DNA of 11,499 bases, taken from positions 1 through 11,499 of the forward strand of contig DASWFO010000326.1 in the NCBI GenBank assembly GCA_036394195.1. Direction: 5' to 3'. Below the pieces are notes generated by a model. It searched no databases. It was not told where the DNA came from and saw nothing but the letters and a program-made list of their open reading frames with translations. Of this stretch, positions 6,445 to 11,499 are shown one piece after another (position 1 is the stretch's first letter; every line of letters starts with the position of its first letter). Origin of the DNA: DATJPD01 sp036394195 (GTDB taxonomy: Bacteria; Pseudomonadota; Alphaproteobacteria; CACIAM-22H2). The position numbers and the translations under genes are program-made.

Positions 6445-7680
6445 CTACTTCCCATAAGCCCGCAACTCCCCGTCCTTGAACTCCGGCGGATACACGATCA
6501 CCTGCTTGTGGCCGCTGATGAACTGTTCGAGCCCGTTGCCCTGGACGTCCTGGAACTGGACCATGATGACGCGCGGCTCCGCCCACTCGCCGAGCTCGTT
6601 GAACCTGATGTCGCCGACGATGGTCTTGAACGTGGTCGCGTGGATGTAGTCGGCGAGCCTGCCGTCCTCGAGCGTGCCGGTGGCCGTGATCGCCTGCTGG
6701 AGCACCTGCATCGCCGCATAGGCGAAGGGCGGCTGATAGAAGCCCAGCGGATCGACGCCGGCGTCCTTCGCCTGCGCCTGGTAGGTCTTCAGGAACGCCT
6801 CGATGCCGGGGAAGTTCATCTTCGGGCTCGGCACAAAGAAATGATAGTTCACCACGCGGTTGAGCTTGTCCGAGAGCTGGGTGATCAGTCCGGCGTATTG
6901 CCCGCCGACCATGGCGCCGCCGAAGAGCCGCGTCTTGAGGCCGAGCTCGTTCGCCGCCCGAACCATGCCGACCGAGTCCGGCGGGTAGGAGGCGAGCAGC
7001 ACCACGTCCGGATTGGTCGCCTGGATGGCGCGAACGACCGGCGTGTAATCGGCGGTTGTCGGCGGATAGACGGCGTCGTAGACGATCTTCAATCCGTATT
7101 TCTTCGCGTTCTCGCGTGCCCCGGTGAGCACGTTGTTGGAGAACTCGGCATCGGCGCCGACCAGCGCCACCGTCTTCGGTTCCGGCGTCAGGGTCTTTGC
7201 CACCTCGAAGAACGCCTGCGACAGGACGGCTTTAGGGTCGGGCCCGAACGGCGCGCTCTGGAAATAGCGCGGGTACTTGAATTCGATGTTCGAGCCCAGC
7301 GCCAGCAGCACCATGATCAGCTTCTTGCGCTCCATCACCTGCGGCATGGCGCCGCCGATCAGGTTGGTCGCGGCCCCCATCAGGATGTCGACCTTGTCGA
7401 CGTCGATCAGCTTGGCGTAGATGCCGGGCACGGTCGTGACGCTGGTCTGGTCGTCGTAGTAGACGAGCTTCACCGGACGGCCGAGCAGCCCGCCCTTGGC
7501 GTTGACCTCCTCGGCCCAGATCTGTTGCGACAGCAGATGCGCCTTGCCGGACGAGGCGAGACCGCCGGTGAGCGACACGCTGAAGCCGATCTTGATCGGC
7601 TCCTGCGCCAAGGCCGCGCCCGCGGCCAGCAGCAGCGCGGCGACCGCGATCACCGCCGCGCGGATTCTATGCGAATTCAT
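6445..7680 (-). CDS. LivK-type ABC transporter substrate-binding protein (Peripla_BP_6)
   Basis: Periplasmic receptor of 411 residues, of the branched-chain amino acid/amide/aromatic-acid uptake class. A Sec signal peptide (M-N-S-H-R-I-R, hydrophobic core at about 8-23, cleavage after A-A-L-A near residue 25) leads into E-P-I-K-I-G-F-S-V-S-L-T-G, the hallmark opening strand. Further family features are the N-A-K-G-G-L-L-G-R-P-V-K-L-V-Y-Y-D-D-Q block (60-78), a hinge-proximal V-A-L-V-G-A-D-A-E-F (171-180), and a Y-x-x-Y/F-A-Y-A-A (about 345-354) near the second domain. A strong ribosome site (GGGGGAGGAG) sits just upstream of the ATG. No LivH, LivM, LivG or LivF gene is in the window, so it is an orphan receptor here. 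Placed between an esterase and an aryl-alcohol-type dehydrogenase, it may bind an aromatic compound rather than an amino acid; this is inference. Confidence 0.92.
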   Translation of the reverse strand: MNSHRIRAAVIAVAALLLAAGAALAQEPIKIGFSVSLTGGLASSGKAHLLSQQIWAEEVNAKGGLLGRPVKLVYYDDQTSVTTVPGIYAKLIDVDKVDILMGAATNLIGGAMPQVMERKKLIMVLLALGSNIEFKYPRYFQSAPFGPDPKAVLSQAFFEVAKTLTPEPKTVALVGADAEFSNNVLTGARENAKKYGLKIVYDAVYPPTTADYTPVVRAIQATNPDVVLLASYPPDSVGMVRAANELGLKTRLFGGAMVGGQYAGLITQLSDKLNRVVNYHFFVPSPKMNFPGIEAFLKTYQAQAKDAGVDPLGFYQPPFAYAAMQVLQQAITATGTLEDGRLADYIHATTFKTIVGDIRFNELGEWAEPRVIMVQFQDVQGNGLEQFISGHKQVIVYPPEFKDGELRAYGK

Positions 7681-7703
7681 GATCTCCTCCCCCTGAGATA
7701 ATC

Positions 7704-7778
7704 ACCACAGCGCCACAGAGCCACGGAGAGCAGACGAGTGTCGTCCTGCCTCTGTGACCTCGGTGTCTCTGTGGTTAA
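7704..7778. repeat. Family-C long inverted repeat, copy C3 (diverged)
   Basis: The left arm ACCACAGCGCCACAGAGCCA then CGGAG and the right arm CTCTGTGACCTCGGTGTCTC then TGTGGTTA pair at their ends (ACCACAG with CTGTGGT) and through much of their length. Compared with C1 and C2, many CGG triplets are CAG on both arms, so pairing is kept. It ends 3 bases short of the esterase stop codon (7782-7784) and occupies most of the 101-base gap to the receptor start at 7680. Confidence 0.8.
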
Positions 7779-7781
7779 TTC

Positions 7782-8645
7782 CTATGATCCGCCATATTTC
7801 TTCGCGAACGCGATCAGCTTTTCGACCGCCGTCTTGGTGTTCGGCGAATTCGGGTTCTCGTTGACGAAGGTGTGGCGCTCGCCCGGGTACAGGGCCAGCT
7901 CGATCTCGCCGCCGGCCTGCCGGTACAGGGCGGCGAAGCGCTCGGCCTGCGCCGGCTTGGTCCATTCGTCGTCGGTGCCCTGGAAGACCAGGGCGGGCGG
8001 CAGCTTCGCGAGCTTTTCGTGGCGCTCGAGGATGAGCATCGTGTCGCCTTCGCTCATCGCCGCTTCGCTGCCCCAGAACGTGTCGTGGCTCTTGATCAGG
8101 TCGGCTTTGCCCTGACGCTGAGCGACCTTGTAGCGGTCGACCGGGTCGAGCACGCCCCAGCCCGAGATCACGAAGGCGAGGCTCGCGTCGACGCCGGCGG
8201 CGTCCGGCAGCGCCGTCGCGCTGTAGCGCGGATCGGTCGGGCGCATCGCCGCCAGCAGCACCTGGTGGCCGCCGCTGGACGTGCCGTAGGCGCCGACCCG
8301 TTCCGGGGCCGAGCCGAACTCGCGCGCATGCGCTTTCAGCCAGCGGATGGCGAGGTTGATGTCCTGGAGCGAGCCGGGATACGCCGCCTCGGGCGGCATG
8401 CGGAAATCGATCGACATGACGACGATGCCGGCCTTGGCCATCGCCGTCGCCGTGTCTTTGTTGTTGAAGCGGTCGCGCGACGTCCAGGCGCCGCCATGCA
8501 CCTCGACCACCGCCGCGAACGGCCCGGCGCCTTGCGGCCGGTACAGCGTGGCCATCAGCCCGTGCCCGTTCACGTGCTGATACTCGACGTCCTGGACCTG
8601 GATCACATAAGCGGGTGGGGCGGGCGGCGCGTCGGCGATCAGCAT
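7782..8645 (-). CDS. Alpha/beta-hydrolase esterase (BD-FAE / dienelactone-hydrolase-like)
   Basis: Serine hydrolase of 287 residues with no signal peptide, so probably cytoplasmic. The oxyanion-hole motif H-G-G-A-W is at 50-54, and S-I-D-F-R-M-P at 78-84 is the usual strand-turn after it. The nucleophile elbow G-T-S-S-G puts the catalytic serine at S123. The acid is D226 (or D225) in Q-G-T-D-D-E-W and the base is H258 in G-E-R-H-T-F. This order and spacing match small carboxylesterases and BD-FAE-type hydrolases acting on short ester or amide bonds. GGGAG lies 8 bases before the ATG, supporting this start. It is the first gene of the minus-strand series esterase, receptor, dehydrogenase, and diverges from the Rieske oxygenase. 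It could free an aromatic acid or alcohol from an ester; the substrate is not readable. Confidence 0.9.
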   Translation of the reverse strand: MLIADAPPAPPAYVIQVQDVEYQHVNGHGLMATLYRPQGAGPFAAVVEVHGGAWTSRDRFNNKDTATAMAKAGIVVMSIDFRMPPEAAYPGSLQDINLAIRWLKAHAREFGSAPERVGAYGTSSGGHQVLLAAMRPTDPRYSATALPDAAGVDASLAFVISGWGVLDPVDRYKVAQRQGKADLIKSHDTFWGSEAAMSEGDTMLILERHEKLAKLPPALVFQGTDDEWTKPAQAERFAALYRQAGGEIELALYPGERHTFVNENPNSPNTKTAVEKLIAFAKKYGGS

Positions 8646-8716
8646 GGCGAGTTCTCCCGAGCGGTGATTTTCCCCAATTATAGGCCGCCGGCCGCGAAGA
8701 GGCGATTCGCCACCGC

Positions 8717-8822
8717 CCTCATGCTGAGGAGCGTCCTTCGACCGCGGGCCTCACCCTGAGGAGCGAAGCGTCTCGAAGGGCGAGGCCCGCGGCTCAGGAT
8801 GAGGGCGTCTCGAAGCATGAGG
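8717..8822. repeat. Family-E nested palindromic repeat in divergent promoter region
   Basis: An outer pair, CCTCATGCT (8717-8725) and AGCATGAGG (8814-8822), encloses a long inner hairpin. There, CCGCGGGCCTCACCCT (8742-8757) pairs with AGGGCGAGGCCCGCGG (8777-8792) at 15 of 16 positions, around a 19-base loop. Both layers carry the signature CTGAGGAGC ... GTCTCGAAG, so it looks like one extragenic repeat inserted inside another copy. This type is widespread in alphaproteobacteria (recognition, not a search). It occupies much of the 260-base gap between the diverging esterase and oxygenase genes. I cannot place promoters. Confidence 0.8.
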
Positions 8823-8905
8823 TCTGGTCTTGCGTTTGTGGCCTTGGACTTGCACCCCGCATGCGGACAAGATAGAGGGCGGACAGAGGTAGGGGGATCG
8901 CGCCG

Positions 8906-10186
8906 ATGCTGAGGGACGCCGACAACCAGCTGCTGACCCGGACCGGGCCGGGCACGCCGCTGGGCGACCTGTTCCGCCGCTACTGGCTGCCGGTGCTCAA
9001 GAGCGCGGAGCTGGAGCCCGACGGCGCCCCCGCGCGGGTGAAGCTGCTCGGCGAGCGCCTGGTGGCGTTTCGCGACACCGCCGGCCGCGTCGGGCTCATG
9101 GACGAGTTCTGCGCCCACCGCGGCGTGTCGCTGTGGTTCGGGCGCAACGAGGAGCACGGCCTGCGCTGCCCCTATCACGGCTGGAAATACGATGCGACCG
9201 GCCAGTGCGTCGAAGTGCCGTCGGAGCCGGCCGAGAACGGCTTCTGCCGCAAGATCAAGCTCGCCTCCTATCCGTGCCTCGAGCGCGCCGAGCTCGTGTG
9301 GGCCTATCTGGGTCCGCCCGCGCTGCAGCCGCCGCCGCCCGAGCTGGCCTGGGTGCCGCTCCCGCCGGCGCAGCGCTTCGTCTCGAAGCGCGTGCAGGAC
9401 TGCAATTACATGCAGGCCCTGGAGGGCGACCTCGATTCGAGCCACAGCGGCATCCTGCATGCCGGCGCCCTCGACCGCGATCCGCTATTCGCCGGCGCCA
9501 AGGGCAACGGCTACGTCGTCAACGATGCGGCTCCCGAGTTCGAAGTGGCCGAGTTCGAAGGCGGGCTCCTGCTCGGCGCGCGGCGGAAGGTCGACGGCGG
9601 CCGCTCCTACTGGCGCGTGACGCCGTGGATCGCCCCCGCCTTCACCGTCGTGCCGCTGCGCGGGCAGCATCCGTTCGCGGCGCATGTCTGGGTGCCGATC
9701 GATGATGAGACGTGCTGGACCTGGTGCATCAACTTCCATCCGCACCGCGCCCTCACGGTGGACGAGATCGCGGCGATGGAGAACGGCGGCGGCATTCACG
9801 CCAAGCTCGTCCCCGGCACCTTCACGACCCTGGCCAACCGGCGCAACGATTACCTGATCGACCGTGCGGCCCAGCGGGCGGGCGCGAATGCGAGCGGCGT
9901 CGACGGGGTCGGCATGCAGGACGCGGCGGTGCAGGAAAGCATGGGGCCGATCCCGGACCGGACACGCGAGCACCTGACGTCCACCGACAATGCCATCATC
10001 ATGGTGCGCCGCCGGCTGCTGGCGCTCGCCACGGCGAACCGGGAGGGCCGGCCATTGCCGGGGTTGACCCCGCGCTCGCAGTGCGTCCGCTCGGCCGAGC
10101 TCGAGCTGGCGGACGACGTGCCGTTCGTCGACGGTGCCCGCGACGGGATGTTCGAAGCCGCCGCCAAGATCGCGCCGGTGGCCTGA
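8906..10186 (+). CDS. Rieske ring-hydroxylating oxygenase, alpha subunit (phthalate-dioxygenase/VanA type)
   Basis: Terminal oxygenase of 426 residues, adding oxygen to, or O-demethylating, an aromatic substrate in the cytoplasm. The N-terminal Rieske [2Fe-2S] site is complete: C69-x-H71 (F-C-A-H-R-G) and C88-x-x-H91 (R-C-P-Y-H-G-W-K-Y-D). The catalytic domain shows the mononuclear iron motif D177-x-x-H180-x4-H185 in E-G-D-L-D-S-S-H-S-G-I-L-H. D339, in G-M-Q-D-A-A-V-Q-E-S-M-G, is the probable third ligand. The Q-E-S-M-G-P-I-P-D-R-T-R-E-H-L stretch (343-357) is typical of the phthalate 4,5-dioxygenase oxygenase group. A G-rich ribosome site (TAGGGGGA) precedes the ATG. No ferredoxin or flavin reductase is in the window, so the electron donor lies elsewhere. 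An aromatic substrate is family knowledge; its identity is not readable. Confidence 0.93.
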   Translation: MLRDADNQLLTRTGPGTPLGDLFRRYWLPVLKSAELEPDGAPARVKLLGERLVAFRDTAGRVGLMDEFCAHRGVSLWFGRNEEHGLRCPYHGWKYDATGQCVEVPSEPAENGFCRKIKLASYPCLERAELVWAYLGPPALQPPPPELAWVPLPPAQRFVSKRVQDCNYMQALEGDLDSSHSGILHAGALDRDPLFAGAKGNGYVVNDAAPEFEVAEFEGGLLLGARRKVDGGRSYWRVTPWIAPAFTVVPLRGQHPFAAHVWVPIDDETCWTWCINFHPHRALTVDEIAAMENGGGIHAKLVPGTFTTLANRRNDYLIDRAAQRAGANASGVDGVGMQDAAVQESMGPIPDRTREHLTSTDNAIIMVRRRLLALATANREGRPLPGLTPRSQCVRSAELELADDVPFVDGARDGMFEAAAKIAPVA

Positions 10187-10223
10187 TCGTCGCCGCAAGA
10201 CGCGGGCATGACGCCGAGAACGG

Positions 10224-10445
10224 CTATGACTTCGTCTTCTTCTTGCCCTTGTCGCCGCCGCGGCGGCCCGGGCTCTTCCTGACCCCCGGGCTCTTCTTCA
10301 CCTTGGTCAGAGCCTCGGCCTGAGTCAGGAGGTCGAGCGCCACGCCTTCCAGCACCTCGATCGCCGTGAGGTCCGAAACCGTCTTGGCGATCTCCAGAAG
10401 CTGATAAGCGCGCTTGCGCAGATAGGCCGGATCGTCGGGTAACAA
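10224..10445 (-). CDS. Small hypothetical protein with lysine-rich repetitive tail
   Basis: I do not recognise a named family. The frame is open from 10688, but the plausible protein starts at TTG 10445, with AAGGGGG about 5 bases upstream, giving 73 residues. Its start L-P-D-D-P-A-Y-L-R-K-R-A-Y-Q-L-L-E-I-A resembles a class of short uncharacterised alphaproteobacterial proteins that open L-P-D-D-P-x-Y-x-R-x-R-A and form one helical hairpin. The helix part (about 1-45) is followed by a basic tail with a 6-residue repeat (K-S-P-G-V-R, K-S-P-G-R-R) ending K-G-K-K-K-T-K-S, which could bind nucleic acid or be disordered. The repeat is visible in DNA as CCCGGGCTCTTC twice, 18 bases apart (10267-10278, 10285-10296). 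The gene converges on the oxygenase with only 37 bases between stops. The start is uncertain. Confidence 0.6.
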   Translation of the reverse strand: MLPDDPAYLRKRAYQLLEIAKTVSDLTAIEVLEGVALDLLTQAEALTKVKKSPGVRKSPGRRGGDKGKKKTKS

Positions 10446-10728
10446 CGTAACCCCCTTGAGCGCTGACCATGGTACCGACCGCTTCGCCGGACCAATCGCA
10501 GCGCGGGAAGAACCTACGCAAATAGGTCGTAAAGGGTACAGGAGTTCCAAAAAACGCAGGCGCCGCCGACTAATTGGGCGTGCGTTACTCAAGTCCATCC
10601 AAGCACGTTGCCGATCTTGCGCCATGGCCGCCAAAGCGTTGTGGCAGGCCGGCGAATTTGACCGCAAGCGGCGGAGTGCGCGGCACATGTGGGGCGCCTA
10701 GGTTGGTCATCATCGATGGAGGATGACC
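10446..10728. other. Gap between small minus-strand gene and methyltransferase gene
   Basis: About 283 bases between diverging starts. Codon use of the open frames here is not convincing and I see no repeat-family member. Promoters for both neighbours are expected. The methyltransferase ribosome site GGAGG is at 10718-10722. Part or all of the minus-strand frame up to 10688 could be coding if the small gene starts further upstream. Confidence 0.45.
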
Positions 10729-11340
10729 ATGGACAATCACTCGTTTCAGGAGTCGACACCGAGCGCCGGCGCGTCGCTCGAGGTGGAGGAGATCCGGCAC
10801 GCCGTGGCCACGTGCTCGCTCGGCCACGTGCTGGTGGCGGCGGGCGACGGCGGCGTCTGCGCGATCTTCCTCGGCGACAATCCGGCGGCGCTCGGCGAAG
10901 ATCTGCGGCACAGTTTTCCGGACGGACACCTCGTGTCGGGTGACGCCCGCTTCGCCGCCGAGTGGGTGGCGCCGGTCGTCCGGCTGATCGAGGCACCCGG
11001 AAGCGGCGAGATGCTCGGCCTGCCGCTCACCATCCACGGCTCGCCGCTGCAGCGCCGCGTGTGGGACGCGCTATGCGAGATCCCGTCCGGCGAGACGAGG
11101 AGCTATACGCAGGTCGCCAGGCGTCTCGGCCTCGATCGCGGCCCTGGGCCGCGCGACGTCGCGGCCGCTTGTGCCGCCAACAAGCTCGCGGTCGCCATCC
11201 CGTGCCACCGGGTGATCGCCGCCGACGGCCGGCTCTCCGGCTATCGCTGGGGCGTCGCGCGCAAAGCCCGCCTGCTCGCCCGCGAGCGCGCCCTCAAAAA
11301 TGAAACCCTCTCCACCCATTCTGATGGGGGGAGAGGGTAG
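10729..11340 (+). CDS. ogt: Methylated-DNA--[protein]-cysteine S-methyltransferase (Ada C-terminal/Ogt type)
   Basis: Suicide DNA-repair protein that takes the alkyl group from O6-alkylguanine onto its own cysteine. From ATG 10729 it has 203 residues. The start is preferred because GGAGG (10718-10722) lies 6 bases upstream, while the ATG at 10723 abuts it. The active site P-C-H-R-V has the acceptor at C159. The upstream G-S-P-L-Q-R-R-V-W-D-A-L (104-115), the DNA-binding turn with S-Y-T-Q-V-A-R-R-L-G (125-134) and the helix A-A-A-C-A-A-N-K (about 145-152) are all present. The opening A-T-C-S-L-G-H-V-L-V-A-A and the closing G-Y-R-W-G-V-A-R-K resemble the C-terminal half of Ada rather than classical Ogt, so this is a stand-alone Ada-C-like protein without the regulatory N-terminal domain. 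The last dozen or so residues (E-T-L-S-T-H-S-D-G-G-R-G) and the stop are encoded by a family-B repeat. Confidence 0.92.
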   Translation: MDNHSFQESTPSAGASLEVEEIRHAVATCSLGHVLVAAGDGGVCAIFLGDNPAALGEDLRHSFPDGHLVSGDARFAAEWVAPVVRLIEAPGSGEMLGLPLTIHGSPLQRRVWDALCEIPSGETRSYTQVARRLGLDRGPGPRDVAAACAANKLAVAIPCHRVIAADGRLSGYRWGVARKARLLARERALKNETLSTHSDGGRG

Positions 11341-11351
11341 GGTGAGGGGGG
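11305..11351 (+). repeat. Family-B hairpin repeat, copy B2, overlapping the methyltransferase 3' end
   Basis: Near-identical to 5004-5049: CCCTCTCCACCCATTCTGAT, then GGGGGGAGAGGG, then TAGGGTGAGGGGGG. CCCTCTCC pairs with GGAGAGGG perfectly. The upstream gene reads into it and stops at the TAG (11338-11340) inside the repeat. As with copies A1, A2 and B1, it lies in the sense direction at a gene 3' end. Confidence 0.87.
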
Positions 11352-11363
11352 ACGCCGAGGTAC

Positions 11364-11410
11364 AGACCGGGATGATACCCGACAGTCTAGACCGGGATGA
11401 TGGTCGACAG
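11364..11410 (+). repeat. Two 22-bp direct repeats upstream of transposase start
   Basis: AGACCGGGATGAT followed by ACCCGACAG (11364-11385) recurs as AGACCGGGATGAT followed by GGTCGACAG (11389-11410), 19 of 22 bases identical with a 25-base period. Placed just before the transposase start, they probably mark the left end of the insertion sequence and may be transposase-binding sites. The exact terminal base cannot be fixed without the other end. Confidence 0.6.
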
Positions 11411-11439
11411 GTCAAAGTGCATCGGGGGGAGGGCCGCCG

Positions 11440-11499
11440 ATGCCATTCTTGGAGACCTGTCGGATGGAAGAACGGGTGCGGATGCTGACGGACTACGAC
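11440..11499 (+). CDS. IS481-type transposase, N-terminal 20 codons (3' truncated by window edge)
   Basis: Exactly 20 codons are visible, open to the end of the window, starting M-P-F-L-E-T-C-R-M-E-E-R-V-R-M-L-T-D-Y. This closely follows the usual opening of IS481-like DDE transposases (M-P-W-x-E-T-x-x-M-x-E-R-x-R-F-V), which continue into a helix-turn-helix and an rve integrase core. The start is supported by a strong ribosome site, GGGGGGAGGG (11424-11433), 6 bases before the ATG. The direct repeats at 11364-11410 just upstream fit the element's left end. Only 20 residues are available, so family assignment is by recognition; an IS3-type OrfB is the main alternative. Confidence 0.7.
   Translation, partial: MPFLETCRMEERVRMLTDYD

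Noticed and set aside
6260..6479. Short plus-strand frames giving H-G-D-T-E-F-T-E-like and L-R-A-L-R-A-S-V-V-like peptides
   Set aside because: These are translations of inverted repeat C2, not genes.
10446..10688. N-terminal extension of the small minus-strand gene
   Set aside because: The segment has mixed composition and no ribosome site at its ATG (10688), while a ribosome site precedes the TTG at 10445; not excluded completely.
1621..11410. CRISPR array
   Set aside because: Repeats are dispersed palindromes or a single pair of 22-bp direct repeats; there is no regular repeat-spacer series and no cas gene.

Overview
The window is a GC-rich accessory/catabolic stretch of a proteobacterial chromosome, most likely from a soil or plant-associated alphaproteobacterium. 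This is inferred from codon use, from the many ABC-transporter solute-binding proteins, and from several families of short palindromic intergenic repeats of the type seen in Rhizobiales/Rhodospirillales-like genomes. The species cannot be named from sequence alone.

Left part (1-5162): the C-terminal half of an SsuC/TauC-type permease runs off the left edge and is followed by its Sec-exported SsuA/TauA-like binding protein (609-1610). A TauD/TfdA-family 2-oxoglutarate dioxygenase lies on the minus strand (1966-2820). It diverges from a second transport unit: a Tat-type NMT1-like binding protein (3051-4079) whose stop overlaps the start of a second permease (4076-4975) by ATGA. No ATP-binding subunit is present in the window. 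The layout suggests uptake of a small anionic, possibly sulfonated or carboxylated, organic compound coupled to its oxidation, but the substrate is not readable.

Middle part (5163-8645, all minus strand): in transcription order, an alpha/beta-hydrolase esterase (8645 to 7782), a LivK-type branched-chain/aromatic-acid binding protein (7680 to 6445), and a zinc-dependent alcohol dehydrogenase of the aryl-alcohol type (6269 to 5163). Palindromic repeats separate them.

Right part (8646-11499): a Rieske ring-hydroxylating oxygenase alpha subunit of the phthalate-dioxygenase/VanA type on the plus strand (8906-10186), a small lysine-rich hypothetical protein on the minus strand (10224-10445, probable TTG start), an Ada-C-terminal-like O6-methylguanine-DNA methyltransferase (10729-11340), and the first 20 codons of an apparent IS481-type transposase at the right edge (from 11440). 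Oxygenase, dehydrogenase, esterase and LivK-type receptor together fit degradation of an aromatic ester, alcohol or acid; this is inference.

The most striking feature is the intergenic DNA. At least five repeat families fill most gaps. Families A and B lie in the sense direction at the 3' end of four genes. Family A has identical flanks around a hairpin whose stem bases differ but still pair perfectly, and one family-B copy supplies the last codons and the stop of the methyltransferase gene. I saw no CRISPR array, tRNA, rRNA, phage or defence system.
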